Positions 33,582 to 44,236 of a stretch of 64,000 nucleotides of DNA are shown here, piece after piece (position 1 is the stretch's first letter; each line of letters opens with the position of its first letter). A model generated the notes under the pieces. The model had not been told where the DNA came from and did no database searches. It saw nothing but the letters and a program-made list of their open reading frames with translations. The stretch spans positions 124,001 to 188,000 of the forward strand of contig NZ_MVID01000007.1 in NCBI RefSeq assembly GCF_002086815.1, written 5' to 3'. This DNA comes from Mycolicibacterium parafortuitum. Lineage in GTDB: Bacteria > Actinomycetota > Actinomycetes > Mycobacteriales > Mycobacteriaceae. A program made the translations under genes and the position numbers.

Positions 33582-35314
33582 TGGCTGACCACGAGTTCTC
33601 GGTATGGGCACCACGTCCCGAGCGGGTGCGCCTCGACGTCGACGGCGCACTGCATCCGATGACCCGCGGCGACGACGACTGGTGGCATGCGCGCGTCGAC
33701 GCGGCGCCCGACGCGCGGTACGGCTTCGTGCTCGACGACGACCCCACCGTGCTGCCCGATCCGCGTTCACCCCGGCAGCCCGGTGGCGTACACGAGCGTT
33801 CCCAGCTGTGGTCCCCGCGCGCGGACGCGTGGACCGACGACGGGTGGCAGGGCCGCTCGATCGAGGGTGCAGTGATCTACGAACTGCACATCGGGACCTT
33901 CACCACCGAGGGCACCTTCGATTCGGCCATCGACAAACTCGACCAGCTCGTGGAGCTCGGCGTCGACTTCGTCGAGGTGATGCCGGTCAACGCGTTCAGC
34001 GGAACGCACGGCTGGGGCTACGACGGCGTGCTCTGGTATGCCGTGCACGAACCGTACGGCGGCCCGGACGGGCTGGTGCGCTTCGTCGATGCGTGCCACG
34101 CCCGCGGGCTCGGTGTGCTGATCGACGCGGTGTTCAACCATCTCGGGCCGTCCGGCAACTACCTGCCCAAGTACGGGCCGTATCTGTCCACCGGCTCCAA
34201 CCCGTGGGGCGAGTCGATCAACATCGCCGACGCCGGTGCCGACCAGGTCCGCCGCTACATCCTCGACTGCGCGCTGCGCTGGATGCGCGACTTCCACGCC
34301 GACGGGCTGCGCCTGGACGCGGTGCACGCGTTGGTCGACACCACCGCGGTGCACATTCTCGAGGAGCTCTCCGCCGAGACGGACGCGCTGTCAACCGAAC
34401 TCGGACACCCGCTGTCGCTGGTCGCCGAGAGCGACATGAACGATCCGCGGCTGATCACCCCGCGGGAGCAGGGCGGACTCGGCATGACCGCACAGTGGGA
34501 CGACGACATCCACCATGCGATCCATTCCGCCGTGTCCGGCGAACGGCAGGGTTATTACGGCGATTTCGGCACGCTGGCGACACTCGCCGACACACTGCGG
34601 CACGGCTACTTCCACGCCGGCACCTACTCGTCGTTCCGCGGCCGCAGACACGGCCGGCCGTTGGACACCGCGACGATCCCGGCCACCCGACTGCTGGCGT
34701 ACACGCTGACCCACGACCAGGTCGGCAATCGGGCCATCGGAGACCGTCCCTCGCAGAACCTGACCACCGGCCAGCTGGCGGTCAAGGCGGCGCTGGCGCT
34801 CGGCTCGCCCTACACCGCAATGCTTTTCATGGGTGAGGAGTGGGCGTCGTCGTCGCCGTTCCAGTTCTTCAGCTCTCATCCCGAACCCGAGCTGGCGCGC
34901 GCCACCGCCGAGGGGCGCAAGCGTGAGTTCGCCGAACACGGGTGGGACGCCGACGAGATCCCCGATCCGCAGGACCCGGCGACGTTCGAGCGCTCGAAGC
35001 TGGACTGGGCCGAGACCACAGAGGGCGACCACGCCCGGCTGCGGGCGTTCTACCGGGATCTGATCGCGCTGCGGCGCGACGAACCCGATATGGCCGACCC
35101 GTGGCTGGACCACTTGCGCGTCGAATTCGACGAGAACGCAGGCTGGTTCGTGATGCACCGGGGTGCGCTGGCGATAGCCTGCAACCTTCGTGCCGAACCG
35201 GTCGACGCACCCGTCACCGGCGAGGTGGTACTGGCGTGGGACACGCCGTCGGTCGGCGAGCAGACGACGACCCTGCCCGGCCACTCCGTGGCCGTACTGC
35301 GTCAGACCGGATAG
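33581..35314 (+). CDS. treZ: Maltooligosyltrehalose trehalohydrolase
   Basis: TreZ releases free trehalose from the TreY product. The 577-residue protein has an N-terminal beta domain (EFSVWAPRPERVRLDVDG), YELHIGTFTTEGTFD, DAVFNHLGPSGNYL, nucleophile Asp in GLRLDAVHA (about 244), Glu in SLVAESDMNDP (about 281) and TLTHDQVGNRA. Last gene of the operon; it ends 4 bases from the convergent ilvA end with no clear terminator between. Confidence 0.96.
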   Translation: MADHEFSVWAPRPERVRLDVDGALHPMTRGDDDWWHARVDAAPDARYGFVLDDDPTVLPDPRSPRQPGGVHERSQLWSPRADAWTDDGWQGRSIEGAVIYELHIGTFTTEGTFDSAIDKLDQLVELGVDFVEVMPVNAFSGTHGWGYDGVLWYAVHEPYGGPDGLVRFVDACHARGLGVLIDAVFNHLGPSGNYLPKYGPYLSTGSNPWGESINIADAGADQVRRYILDCALRWMRDFHADGLRLDAVHALVDTTAVHILEELSAETDALSTELGHPLSLVAESDMNDPRLITPREQGGLGMTAQWDDDIHHAIHSAVSGERQGYYGDFGTLATLADTLRHGYFHAGTYSSFRGRRHGRPLDTATIPATRLLAYTLTHDQVGNRAIGDRPSQNLTTGQLAVKAALALGSPYTAMLFMGEEWASSSPFQFFSSHPEPELARATAEGRKREFAEHGWDADEIPDPQDPATFERSKLDWAETTEGDHARLRAFYRDLIALRRDEPDMADPWLDHLRVEFDENAGWFVMHRGALAIACNLRAEPVDAPVTGEVVLAWDTPSVGEQTTTLPGHSVAVLRQTG

Positions 35315-35318
35315 CGGG

Positions 35319-36641
35319 TCAGGTCAGATAGCGGTAGGTCGGCGAGCCCGGCTCCAGCAACTGGATATGGCATTCCGAGGCGTGCATCCGCTCGAGCAGA
35401 CCCTCAAGGTCTGAGGCCGCGCCCATCTCGATCCCGACCAGCGCCTCCCCCGTTTCCCGGTTGTTGCGCTTGACGTACTCGAACAACGTGATGTCGTCGT
35501 TCGGGCCGAGCACCTCGTCGAGGAACTTGCGCAGTGCGCCGGGCTCCTGCGGGAAGTCGACCAGGAAGTAGTGCTTGAGCCCGAGGTGCACGAGCGACCG
35601 TTCCAGCACCTCGCCGTAGCGCGAGACGTCGTTGTTGCCGCCGGAGATCAGGCACACCACCGTCGAACCGGGCTCGATGTCGGCGTCGAGCAACGCGGCC
35701 ACCGACAGGGCGCCCGCAGGCTCGGCGATGATGCCCTCGTTCTGGTACAGGTCGAGCATCGCGGTGCACACCGCGCCCTCGTCGACGGTGGTGATCGACA
35801 CCATGTCACCGGCTGCCGACAGCGCGGCGAACGGCTTCTCGCCGATCCGCGCGACCGCCGCACCGTCGACGAACTGGTCGACCTCGTCGAGTGTCACGGG
35901 CCTGCCATTGGCCAGCGCCGCGACCAGCGCCGCGGCACCGGCGGGCTCGACCCCGAGCACCGATGTGGTCGCGGTGCGCTCGGCCAGGTACGTGGTGATG
36001 CCGCTGATGCAGCCACCGCCGCCGACCGGCACGATCACCAGATCGGGTTCGGCGCCGAGCTCGTCCAGGATCTCGACGGCGATCGTGCCCTGCCCGGCCA
36101 TCGTGCGCAGGTCGTCATACGGAGGTACCAACGTGGCGCCGGTGCGGGCGACATCCTGAAGGGCGGCCTCGGCGGCCATGTCGTAGGTCTTGCCGCCGAC
36201 GATCAGCTCGATGAAGTCACCGCCGTGGTACAGGATGCGGTTGCGTTTCTGCTTGGGGGTCTTGGCCGGGACGTAGACGCGGCCGTGCACCCCCATCGAC
36301 CGGCATGCCAGCGCGAACCCCTGGGCGTGGTTGCCGGCGGACGAGCAGACCACACCCGCGGCTTTCTCCTCCGGGGTGAGCTGCATCAGCAGGTTGTACG
36401 CGCCGCGGAGCTTGTAGGACCGCACCGCCTGCAGGTCCTCGCGCTTGAGGTAGACATTCGCGCCGGTGAGCGCGGACAGCCGGTCGCTGAGTTGCAGCGG
36501 CGTCCGCGACACCACACCGGAAATTCGCTGAGCGGCCTCGTCGATGTCCGCGGCACGCAGCGGCGCCAGGGCCATCTGGTCCTCGCGCAAGCGCTCGTCG
36601 GCGGGATCCCTACGGGGACTCGGGCTCAGCTCGGTGGACAC
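35319..36641 (-). CDS. ilvA: Threonine deaminase (biosynthetic, shorter regulatory domain)
   Basis: PLP-dependent conversion of threonine to 2-oxobutyrate, first step to isoleucine. The 440-residue protein has the PLP lysine in AVRSYKLRGAYN, SSAGNHAQGFA, VGGGGCISG and SGGNND, then a single ACT-like region from about 355 (HYFLVDFPQEPGALRKFLDEV). Three starts are possible. I prefer GTG at 36641 (VSTELSPSP, resembling the M. tuberculosis MSAELSQSP), with a weak -10-like CACCAT 7 nt upstream. The ATG at 36575 has a GAGGA Shine-Dalgarno 4 nt away and would give 418 residues. Confidence 0.93.
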   Translation of the reverse strand: MSTELSPSPRRDPADERLREDQMALAPLRAADIDEAAQRISGVVSRTPLQLSDRLSALTGANVYLKREDLQAVRSYKLRGAYNLLMQLTPEEKAAGVVCSSAGNHAQGFALACRSMGVHGRVYVPAKTPKQKRNRILYHGGDFIELIVGGKTYDMAAEAALQDVARTGATLVPPYDDLRTMAGQGTIAVEILDELGAEPDLVIVPVGGGGCISGITTYLAERTATTSVLGVEPAGAAALVAALANGRPVTLDEVDQFVDGAAVARIGEKPFAALSAAGDMVSITTVDEGAVCTAMLDLYQNEGIIAEPAGALSVAALLDADIEPGSTVVCLISGGNNDVSRYGEVLERSLVHLGLKHYFLVDFPQEPGALRKFLDEVLGPNDDITLFEYVKRNNRETGEALVGIEMGAASDLEGLLERMHASECHIQLLEPGSPTYRYLT

Positions 36642-36723
36642 CCGATCAATGGTGCCACCGCAGGCCGCAGCGGCAAAAACAGTCCCTAGCACAGCTATGT
36701 AAATCGGAGCCCCTGATCCGGTG

Positions 36724-36739
36724 TTTCGGCTGGCCGAAA
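36724..36739. promoter_or_regulatory. Perfect inverted repeat in the ilvA/small membrane protein promoter region
   Basis: TTTCGGC-TG-GCCGAAA. It covers the expected -35 area of the plus-strand leaderless promoter (TATCGT at 36754-36759) and lies upstream of ilvA. It could be an operator; no matching regulator can be named from the window. Confidence 0.4.
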
Positions 36740-36766
36740 ACTTTGATGCGAGCTATCGTGAAACCC

Positions 36767-36997
36767 ATGACGACCGCCGAACAGTTCCATGCAGCAGCAC
36801 CGCGGCCGGCGTCGACGATCTCCATCGCCGGAGTGGAATGGCCCACCTACAAGGTGGTGGCCCTGCTCGTCGGCTTCCTGACGTTCGCCGTCGTCGCGCT
36901 GGTGACCGCGCACATGACCCCGGCGGTGTTGACCGCAGCCGCGATGGCCACGCTGATCTGGGCCGGCGGCGGCCTGGTCAACTCTCTTCGCCGCTGA
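36767..36997 (+). CDS. Small two-helix membrane protein, unknown function
   Basis: A 76-residue protein with two hydrophobic segments (about 31-50 and 55-70) after a polar N-terminus containing EQFHAAAPRPASTISIAGVEWP. I chose the ATG at 36767 because TATCGT ends 7 nt before it, giving a leaderless transcript; ATGs further upstream would lie before that transcription start. It is convergent with the WXG100-hydrolase gene, 11 bp away, so they are not an operon. I do not recognise the family beyond its mycobacterial look. Confidence 0.65.
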   Translation: MTTAEQFHAAAPRPASTISIAGVEWPTYKVVALLVGFLTFAVVALVTAHMTPAVLTAAAMATLIWAGGGLVNSLRR

Positions 36998-37008
36998 GGC
37001 CTCAAACC

Positions 37009-38010
37009 TCAGGTGAGATCGGTCTCATTTCGGACGTTGCCTCGGAATTTGTCGAGGCCGTCCACCGCGTCGGCGGCGCGTGTCCCATCCCGACCCGCTT
37101 CGGTGTCGAAACTCTTCGACAGGTCACCGTAGGCATTCGAGTGGACGTTCGTTCCGTTGAACAGCTGGGGCCGGTGATTCTCGGATTCGCCGTGGAAGAT
37201 CGCGCTGTTGTTCTCGGCCGCGATCGCCGAGTCGGAATACGGTCCCGGGCTGCCCGCCGCACTGCCAGGGACGCTGTCGCCCTTCGCATGGATGTGCACA
37301 GCTGAGACATCGAGGTCACTGCGCACCGGAGAGCCGAACGTGACAACTTGGGTGACGTTCAGCCAGCCCGACATCGCGATGTTCTGGGCATCCATGCCGC
37401 CCTGGCTGTACCCGACGAGCATCACCTCCGCCCCCTCGGGTATCAGCTTTTCCAACTGCTTCACCTGGTGCACGTCGAGAGCACCCCGCGCGGCGTGAAC
37501 GTTGTTGAAGCCCGACTGGTTGGCGAACCAGCTCGGCACATCAAATAGTTGACTTGCGGTCCCGGCGATGTAGACGACGTAGCGGGTCTGACCGTCGGGA
37601 CCCTCGACTTCCTGAACCCGGTAGCCGGACGAGTCACCCGGAATGTCACAGATCTCGTTCCACATGTCGTTGAGGCCGCGAGCTGACTGCTCGTAGCAGG
37701 CCGAGTCGCGCGACGCGGCGGCCGAAGATCCACTGCCGCCGTCGGGCCGGCTGGCGTTGTCCTGCTCGTCAGCGTTGCGCCGCAACGCTTCTGCGCCAGA
37801 ACGCAGTCCCTGTGCCGCGGCGTTGATCGCCGACACCGAATGCCCGGTCCACTCCGAACGGAACCGCTGCGCATCGGGACCGTGCCAGAAACCGGCGTTG
37901 ACAACCTGGCCGTTGAGAACTCGCACGGACTCCTGCAGTCGGTCCGCGGCCTGGGTGAACAAGGCCGCGGTTGCGCGCAGCTGATCGGTATCAGCGCCTA
38001 CCAACGCCAT
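37009..38010 (-). CDS. WXG100-like N-terminus fused to an alpha/beta-hydrolase domain
   Basis: A 333-residue protein. Residues about 1-85 are alpha-helical, with W42-H43-G44 (FWHGPDAQRFRSEW) at the turn, as in WXG100/ESAT-6-type proteins. A short Gly/Ser-rich linker (about 86-104) follows. Residues about 130-300 form an alpha/beta-hydrolase-like domain with TRYVVYIAGTAS and the nucleophile elbow MLVGYSQGGMD (Ser202), with candidate Asp (KGDSVPG) and His (NVHSNAYGD). This looks like a type VII-secreted or cell-surface esterase/lipase. Substrate unknown, no signal peptide. TAAGGT lies 6 nt before the ATG, so the transcript is probably leaderless. Confidence 0.72.
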   Translation of the reverse strand: MALVGADTDQLRATAALFTQAADRLQESVRVLNGQVVNAGFWHGPDAQRFRSEWTGHSVSAINAAAQGLRSGAEALRRNADEQDNASRPDGGSGSSAAASRDSACYEQSARGLNDMWNEICDIPGDSSGYRVQEVEGPDGQTRYVVYIAGTASQLFDVPSWFANQSGFNNVHAARGALDVHQVKQLEKLIPEGAEVMLVGYSQGGMDAQNIAMSGWLNVTQVVTFGSPVRSDLDVSAVHIHAKGDSVPGSAAGSPGPYSDSAIAAENNSAIFHGESENHRPQLFNGTNVHSNAYGDLSKSFDTEAGRDGTRAADAVDGLDKFRGNVRNETDLT

Positions 38011-38077
38011 GAGGCGACCTTAGTTGTCCCGCCCCGGACAGGAAGCCTGTTAACTGTCCTCCGAACGGATGATTCCG

Positions 38078-41000
38078 TCAGCCGCCGAGGCAGCCCGGGC
38101 CCAACAGCTCCTTGAGGTCGCCCATCAACGCAGACGACGGGGTCACCCGCAGCGACTGATCCAGTTCCAGCGTGGTGATCCGCTCACCGCTGATCAACCG
38201 CAGGTGCACCTGGGAAGTGCCCGGATGGCGGGCCAGCACCTGCTTGAGTGCGGTGACCTTGTCGACGGTGCACTGCCGGGTGGGCAGGCTCACCGCGACC
38301 GGGCGGTTGGCCTGGGCACTGGAGAAGTCGGGCACCACGAGTTCGTTGGCGATCAACGAGATCCGGTCATCGCGCTTGGCGACCTTCGCGCCGACCAGCA
38401 CGACCACGTCGTCGGCGATCTCGGCGCCGAACATCGAGTAGGTCTGCGGGAAGAACAGCACCTCAATACCGCCGGAGAGGTCCTCGATCTGCGCCGACGC
38501 CCACGGCAGACCGTTCTTGTTCACCCGCCGGTTCACCGATGCCAGGATGCCGCCGACCCGGACCTGGGTGTCGTTGGCGATGTCGCCCTCCAGGATGGCC
38601 GGGATCTGGGTGTCGACCTGGGCGGCCAGCAGGTGCGCGACCCCGTTGAGCGGATGCCCGGACACGTACAGACCGAGCATTTCTCGTTCGAGGGCGAGCT
38701 TGTGCTTGTCCTCCCACTCCTCGTCGGGCACGCGGATGGTGAACGCAGAATCACCGGCATCCCCGTCACTATCTCCCCCGCCGAACAGGTCGAACTGCCC
38801 CATCGCCTCGGCCTTCTTGGTGCCCAGCACCGAGTCGACCGCGTCGGTGTGCACGAGGAACAGACCCTTACGGGGATGGCCGAGCGAATCGAACGCGCCC
38901 GCCTTGATCAGCGATTCGGTGACCTTCTTGTTGCACGCGGTGATGTCGATCTTGTTCAGGTAGTCGGAGAAGTCGGTGTACTTACCCTTCTCCTCACGCG
39001 TATTCACCAGCGAGGCAACGACGTTCGCGCCCACATTGCGCACCGCGCCGAGGCCGAAGCGGATGTCGTCACCGACCGAGGCGAAGTTCTGCACCGATTC
39101 GTTGACGTCGGGCGGCAGCACGGTGATGCCCAGCCTTCGGCAGTCGGCCAGGTAGACCGCGGCCTTGTCCTTGTCGTCGCCGACGGAGGTCAGCAGGCCG
39201 GCCATGTACTCGGCCGGGAAATTCGCCTTCAGGTAGGCCGTCCAGTACGACACCAGCCCGTAGCCGGCGGCGTGCGATTTGTTGAACGCGTACCCGGCGA
39301 ACGGAAGGATGGTGTCCCACAACGCCTTCACCGCCGCCGCGGAGAAGCCGTTCTCGGTCATGCCCTCCAGGAAGCCCTTGTACTCGGCTTCGAGGACCTC
39401 GAGCTTCTTCTTGCCCATGGCCTTGCGGAGCGCGTCGGCTTTACCCATCGAGTAGCCGGCGACCTTCTGCGCGATGAACATGATCTGCTCTTGGTAGACG
39501 ATCAGGCCGTACGTCTCGGCCAGGATCTCCTTGAGCGGTTCTTCGAGCTCCGGGTGGATCGGTTTGATGGGCTGGCGGCCGTTCTTGCGGTCGGCGTAGT
39601 CGTTGTGGGCGTTCATGCCCATCGGGCCCGGCCGGTACAGCGCCAGCACCGCGACGATGTCGTTGAACTCGGTGGGCTGCATGCGGCGCAGCAGGTCACG
39701 CATCGGCCCGCCGTCGAGCTGGAACACCCCGAGGGTGTCGCCGCGGCCCAGCAGTTCGTAGGCCTTCGGGTCGTCGAGCGAGAGCGATTCCAGATCCACG
39801 TCGATGCCGCGGTTGGCCTTGATGTTCTCGATGCAGTCGCCGATGATCGTCAGGTTCCGCAGCCCGAGGAAGTCCATCTTCAGCAGGCCGATGGCCTCAC
39901 ACGACGGGTAGTCCCATCCGGTGATCACCGCGCCGTCCTGGGGACGCTTCCACAGCGGGATCGCGTCGATCAGCGGCTCGGAGCTCATGATCACCGCACA
40001 CGCATGCACGCCCGCGTTACGCACCAGGCCTTCGAGGCCGCGCGCGGTCTCGTAGATGGTCCGCACGTCGGGATCGGTGTCGATCAGCGCGCGGACCTCG
40101 GCGGCTTCTTTGTACCGCTCGTGGGTGGGGTCGGTGATGCCGGACACCGGGATGTCCTTGGCCATGATCGGCGGCGGCAGCGCCTTGGTGATGCGGTCGG
40201 CGATCGCGAAGCCCGGCTGGCCGTAGTGCACGCGGGCCGAATCCTTCAGCGCGGCTTTCGTTTTGATGGTGCCGAAGGTGATGACCTGGGCCACCCGGTC
40301 GCTGCCCCACTTGTTCGCCGCGTAGCGCAGCATCTCGCCGCGGCGGCGGTCGTCGAAGTCGATGTCGATATCGGGGGCCGACGGCCGTTCCGGGTTCAGG
40401 AAGCGCTCGAACAGCAGGCCGTGCGGGATCGGGTCGATGTTGGTGATGCCCAGCGCGTACGCGACCAGCGAGCCGGCCGCCGAACCACGGCCCGGCCCGA
40501 CCCGGATACCGACGGATTTCGCGTAGTTGATCAGGTCCGCGACGATCAGGAAGTAGGCCGGGAAGCCCTTGTCACAGATGACCTTGATCTCGTAGGTGGC
40601 GCGATCGGTGTACTCCTGGGGCACCGGGCCACCGGAGAACCGCCGCTGCAGACCCGCGGCGACCTCGTGGGTGAGCCAGGTGCCCTGGTCGTGCCCCTCG
40701 GGCACGGGGAAGACCGGCATCCGGTCCTTCGGGGTCCACACGTCGGCGTAGGACTGCACCCGCTCGGCGATCAGCAGCGTCGAATCACATGCTCCCGGCA
40801 CCTGGCCGTCCCACAGCGCGCGCATCTCCGCCGCGGACTTCAGGTAGTAGCCGTCACCGTCGAACTTGAAGCGGTTCGGATCCGACAGCGTCTTGCCGGT
40901 CTGGATGCACAGCAGCGCCTCGTGGTTCTGGGACGCGTCGCGGGTGACGTAGTGGCAGTCGTTGGTGGCCAGCGGCGGGATACCGAGCTTGCGGCCGACG

Positions 41001-41620
41001 TCCAGCAGCCCTTCCCGGACCCGGCGTTCGATGTCGAGGCCGTGGTCCATGAGCTCGAGGAAGAAGTTCTCGGGCCCGAAGATCTCGCGCCATCTCGCGG
41101 CCGCCTCGAGCGCCTCGCGCTCGTGGCCCAGGCGCAACCGGGTCTGCACCTCACCGGACGGGCAGCCGGTGGTGGCGATGATGCCCTCGGCGTGCTCGGC
41201 GATGATCTCGGCGTCCATGCGGGACCACTTGCCGAGCTGGCCCTCGAACGACGCCAGCGACGACAGCTTGAACAGGTTGCGCAACCCGGTCGCGTTCTCC
41301 GCGACCATCGTCATGTGGGTATAGGAACCGCTACCGGAGACGTCGTCGCTCTTCTGGCTCGGGTCGCCCCACAGCACCCGCTTGGTGTCGAAGCGCGACG
41401 CGGGGGCGATGTAGGCCTCGATGCCGATGATCGGCTTGATCCCGGCGTCGGTGGCGGCGTTGTAGAACTCGCTGGCGCCGAACATGTTTCCGTGGTCGGT
41501 CATCCCGATGGCGGGCATCTCCAACCGTTGCGCTTCGGCCAGCATCGGCTTGACCTTCGCGGCGCCGTCGAGCATCGAGTACTCGGTGTGATTGTGGAGA
41601 TGCACGAATGACCCGCTCAT
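38078..41620 (-). CDS. dnaE1: DNA polymerase III alpha subunit (replicative)
   Basis: Main replicative polymerase, 1180 residues. N-terminal PHP domain begins [18 protein letters not shown] with [10 protein letters not shown]. In mycobacteria this domain carries the 3'-5' proofreading exonuclease. The palm has [19 protein letters not shown] and the catalytic aspartates in [12 protein letters not shown] (about 415), then fingers with [13 protein letters not shown], and a C-terminal OB-fold region with [18 protein letters not shown]. The ATG at 41620 has TAGACT 9 nt upstream. A full-length open frame on the opposite strand is a codon-bias shadow. Confidence 0.98.
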   Translation of the reverse strand: MSGSFVHLHNHTEYSMLDGAAKVKPMLAEAQRLEMPAIGMTDHGNMFGASEFYNAATDAGIKPIIGIEAYIAPASRFDTKRVLWGDPSQKSDDVSGSGSYTHMTMVAENATGLRNLFKLSSLASFEGQLGKWSRMDAEIIAEHAEGIIATTGCPSGEVQTRLRLGHEREALEAAARWREIFGPENFFLELMDHGLDIERRVREGLLDVGRKLGIPPLATNDCHYVTRDASQNHEALLCIQTGKTLSDPNRFKFDGDGYYLKSAAEMRALWDGQVPGACDSTLLIAERVQSYADVWTPKDRMPVFPVPEGHDQGTWLTHEVAAGLQRRFSGGPVPQEYTDRATYEIKVICDKGFPAYFLIVADLINYAKSVGIRVGPGRGSAAGSLVAYALGITNIDPIPHGLLFERFLNPERPSAPDIDIDFDDRRRGEMLRYAANKWGSDRVAQVITFGTIKTKAALKDSARVHYGQPGFAIADRITKALPPPIMAKDIPVSGITDPTHERYKEAAEVRALIDTDPDVRTIYETARGLEGLVRNAGVHACAVIMSSEPLIDAIPLWKRPQDGAVITGWDYPSCEAIGLLKMDFLGLRNLTIIGDCIENIKANRGIDVDLESLSLDDPKAYELLGRGDTLGVFQLDGGPMRDLLRRMQPTEFNDIVAVLALYRPGPMGMNAHNDYADRKNGRQPIKPIHPELEEPLKEILAETYGLIVYQEQIMFIAQKVAGYSMGKADALRKAMGKKKLEVLEAEYKGFLEGMTENGFSAAAVKALWDTILPFAGYAFNKSHAAGYGLVSYWTAYLKANFPAEYMAGLLTSVGDDKDKAAVYLADCRRLGITVLPPDVNESVQNFASVGDDIRFGLGAVRNVGANVVASLVNTREEKGKYTDFSDYLNKIDITACNKKVTESLIKAGAFDSLGHPRKGLFLVHTDAVDSVLGTKKAEAMGQFDLFGGGDSDGDAGDSAFTIRVPDEEWEDKHKLALEREMLGLYVSGHPLNGVAHLLAAQVDTQIPAILEGDIANDTQVRVGGILASVNRRVNKNGLPWASAQIEDLSGGIEVLFFPQTYSMFGAEIADDVVVLVGAKVAKRDDRISLIANELVVPDFSSAQANRPVAVSLPTRQCTVDKVTALKQVLARHPGTSQVHLRLISGERITTLELDQSLRVTPSSALMGDLKELLGPGCLGG

Positions 41621-41691
41621 AGGGTCGCCAGTCTATGGCCGCGCACCGACAGCGCTCGGCGTGTCGCGGCGCGTGTCTCAGGTTCGCCGGA

Positions 41692-42366
41692 TCACGTCGC
41701 CGACGGCGCGCCGAGCGATCCGTTCAGCAATCCCCCGTCGAGCAGAGCGAGCAATTGCCTGGCTACCTCAGGAGCGTTGTGTACAGGCGTCCCGGGGGTC
41801 AGGAATCCGGCGTGGAAACCCAGCCCCCAGAACAGTGCCGAGAGCATGTCGGACACCGCCCGCGGATCGGTGCCCGCCGGCAGCTCGCCGCGCCGCGCGG
41901 CATCGGCCACCGCCGCGTCGTAGAACCCGTGCACCGTCGCCACGATCTCGGCGGCCGCATCGTGCCGGTACTGGGCGCGATGGTGGTCGATACGCGCCGT
42001 GACCACGAGCTTCATCATCGCCGGCTCAGCGGCGCCGAGCCGGCCCAACTCCGACGTGAACGCCGCCAACTGCCGCCGCAGCGACCCTTCCCCGGCGGCG
42101 ACCTCGGCACACTGGCGGACCCGCGCGCACACGTCGGCGAGCAGCGTGTCGTAAAGCTCCTCACGAGTGTCGAAGTAGTAGTGCAGCGTCGGCCTGCTGA
42201 CCCCGGCGCGTTGCGCGATCAGCTGGAACGTCGCGGCCCGGTACCCGCGTTCGGCGATGGTGTCGCGAGCAGCGGCCAGGATGGTCCGGCGCGTTTGCTC
42301 AGAGTCCGATCCCGCCGGACGCCCGCGTTTACGCCCCCCGGTGACCGCGAGCGTCTCGTTGTGCAC
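41692..42366 (-). CDS. TetR-family transcriptional regulator
   Basis: A 224-residue TetR protein with a basic N-terminus (GGRKRGRPAGSDSEQTRRTILAAA split by the first helix), HTH ATFQLIAQRAGVSRPTLHYY at about 44-63, and a ligand domain that includes LSALFWGLGFHAGFL. I chose the GTG at 42366 because TAGCGT lies 6 nt upstream. The target is unknown: it sits between dnaE1 and the rarD-rluD-lspA operon, all on the same strand, and no palindrome near it could be matched. Confidence 0.85.
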   Translation of the reverse strand: MHNETLAVTGGRKRGRPAGSDSEQTRRTILAAARDTIAERGYRAATFQLIAQRAGVSRPTLHYYFDTREELYDTLLADVCARVRQCAEVAAGEGSLRRQLAAFTSELGRLGAAEPAMMKLVVTARIDHHRAQYRHDAAAEIVATVHGFYDAAVADAARRGELPAGTDPRAVSDMLSALFWGLGFHAGFLTPGTPVHNAPEVARQLLALLDGGLLNGSLGAPSAT

Positions 42367-42428
42367 GGGCAAACGCTAGGGCATAGCTACTCCAGGGTCA
42401 ACAATCCCGTGTGCAAATAATCGGCAGA

Positions 42429-43310
42429 TCATGCCTCTACGGCGTGCCGATCGGCCCGCGCGCGACGCACCGCGTCGACGGTGAAGACCGCCAGTGCGAC
42501 CCAGATCAACGCGAAGCCGAGCCAGCGCATCGGCGGCATCGGCTCCCGGCCCACCACCACGCCCCAGGTCAGTTGCATCGCCGGCGTCACGTAGAACAGC
42601 AGACCCAGCGTGACCATCGGAAGCAGTTGCGCCGCACCGGCGAACAGCAGCAGCGGCAGCGCCGTGAGCACCCCGGACAACACCAGCAACGCGACATGTC
42701 CGCCGCCGTGCCCGGTCAGCGTGCCGCCACCGGTGGCCTGCAGTACCACCAGATACGCGATCGCGAACGGTGTCGCGATCGCGGCCTCGACACCGACGCT
42801 GACCCGCGGGTCGGTCGGCACCAGTTTCTTGACCGCGCCGTACAGCCCGAACGACAGGGCCAGCCCGATCCCGACCAGCGGTGGCTCACCGAGTTGCACC
42901 GTCAGGATCACCACGGCGACCACCGCTATCGCCAGGGCACTGAACTGCCAGCGGTTCAGCTTCTCCCGGAAGATCACCAACCCCAGTGCGATCGACACCA
43001 GCGGGTTGATGAAGTAGCCCAGCGCCGCGTCGACGACATGGCCGTTGTTCACGGCATAGACGTAGATCAGCCAGTTCGCGGCGATCAGTCCCGATGCCGC
43101 GATCAGCAGCAGCCAGGTCCGGCCGGTGATCGCCGCGATGTCGCGCATCCGGCGCACCGCGGCCACCACCACGACCATCAGCACGAAGCTCCAGACGATG
43201 CGGTGCGCGAGGATCTCCAGCGCACCCGCGGGCTTGAGCAGGGGGAAGAATGCGGGGAACAGACCCCACATCAGGTAGGCGCCGGCGCCGAAAAGGAGCC
43301 CTCTCCTCAC
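42429..43310 (-). CDS. rarD: RarD-type EamA drug/metabolite transporter
   Basis: A 293-residue protein with about ten membrane helices. It has the RarD-specific beginning ([22 protein letters not shown]), [28 protein letters not shown] split by helices, and a late [12 protein letters not shown]. Family members export unknown small molecules. The GTG at 43310 overlaps the rluD-type stop (GTGA), making it the third gene of the lspA-rluD-rarD operon. The upstream open frame is an antisense-like shadow. Confidence 0.87.
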   Translation of the reverse strand: MRRGLLFGAGAYLMWGLFPAFFPLLKPAGALEILAHRIVWSFVLMVVVVAAVRRMRDIAAITGRTWLLLIAASGLIAANWLIYVYAVNNGHVVDAALGYFINPLVSIALGLVIFREKLNRWQFSALAIAVVAVVILTVQLGEPPLVGIGLALSFGLYGAVKKLVPTDPRVSVGVEAAIATPFAIAYLVVLQATGGGTLTGHGGGHVALLVLSGVLTALPLLLFAGAAQLLPMVTLGLLFYVTPAMQLTWGVVVGREPMPPMRWLGFALIWVALAVFTVDAVRRARADRHAVEA

Positions 43311-44236
43311 AATTCGTGCTGTCGCAGCACATCGAGTGCGTGCTGCAGATCCGCCGGGTACGGGCTGGTGAACTCGACCCGACGGCCGTCGGCGGGGTGC
43401 GCGAACGCCAGCGACCGGGCATGTAGCCACTGTCGTTCCAGACCGAGCTTCTTGGCCAGGGTCGGATCGGCCCCGTAGGTCAGGTCCCCGCAGCAGGGAT
43501 GGTGCAGCGCCGCGAAGTGCACCCGGATCTGGTGGGTGCGGCCGGTCTCGAGCTCGATGTCGAGCAGGCTCGCGGCGCGGTGGGCTTCCAGCGTGTCGTA
43601 GTGCGTGACGCTGTGCCTGCCGTCCTCGACGACGGCGAATTTCCAGTCGTGCCCGCGGTGCCTGCCGATCGGGGCGTCGATGGTGCCGCTGGACGGGTCG
43701 GGATGGCCCTGCACCAACGCGTGGTAGCGCTTCTCGACCGTGCGCTGCTTGAACGCCCGCTTGAGCACGGTGTAGGCGCGCTCCGACAGCGCGACCACCA
43801 TGACACCCGAGGTGCCGACGTCGAGCCGGTGCACGATGCCCTGGCGTTCGTGGATGCCGGACGTGCTGATCCGGAACCCGGCCGCGGCGAGCCCGCCCAG
43901 CACCGTGGGACCGTGCCAGCCGACCGTCGCGTGGGCCGCGACACCGGGCGGCTTGTCGACCGCGACGATGTCGTCGTCGGAGTACAGGATCCCCATGCCC
44001 TCGATCTCGACCGGGGTGTTCTCCACCGGATCCGGTGGGGCGGGCAACCGCACTTCGAGCCAGGCGCCCGCGACGAGCTTGTCCGACTTGGCCGCCGGCG
44101 CTCCGTCGAGTTCGACGCCGCCCTCCTCGGCGATGGCGGCCGCGGCCGTCCGCGAGAGCCCCAACAGCCGGGCCAGGCCGGCGTCGACCCGCATCCCGGC
44201 CAGCCCCTCGGGCACGGGCATCGACCGCGTGGTCAT
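43307..44236 (-). CDS. rluD: RluD-family 23S rRNA pseudouridine synthase
   Basis: A 309-residue protein with an N-terminal S4 domain (about 14-62) and a pseudouridine synthase domain containing [12 protein letters not shown] and the catalytic Asp139 in [15 protein letters not shown], followed by RYHALVQG and GRTHQIRVH. It matches Rv1540 next to lspA. The exact uridine sites are not deducible. The ATG at 44236 overlaps the lspA stop (ATGA). Confidence 0.9.
   Translation of the reverse strand: MTTRSMPVPEGLAGMRVDAGLARLLGLSRTAAAAIAEEGGVELDGAPAAKSDKLVAGAWLEVRLPAPPDPVENTPVEIEGMGILYSDDDIVAVDKPPGVAAHATVGWHGPTVLGGLAAAGFRISTSGIHERQGIVHRLDVGTSGVMVVALSERAYTVLKRAFKQRTVEKRYHALVQGHPDPSSGTIDAPIGRHRGHDWKFAVVEDGRHSVTHYDTLEAHRAASLLDIELETGRTHQIRVHFAALHHPCCGDLTYGADPTLAKKLGLERQWLHARSLAFAHPADGRRVEFTSPYPADLQHALDVLRQHEL

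Noticed and set aside
31902..33770. Long open frame opposite treY and the start of treZ
   Set aside because: Antisense codon-bias shadow; it crosses two well-supported genes and shows no motif.
36658..36720. Attenuator or T-box upstream of ilvA
   Set aside because: A GC-rich imperfect hairpin is visible but there is no T-box sequence, no leader peptide with Ile codons and no terminator-like U tract.
38069..41611. Full-length open frame opposite dnaE1 (about 1180 codons, plus strand)
   Set aside because: Mirror of the dnaE1 codon pattern in GC-rich DNA; His/Arg/Val-rich composition, no family motif, and dnaE1 is certain.
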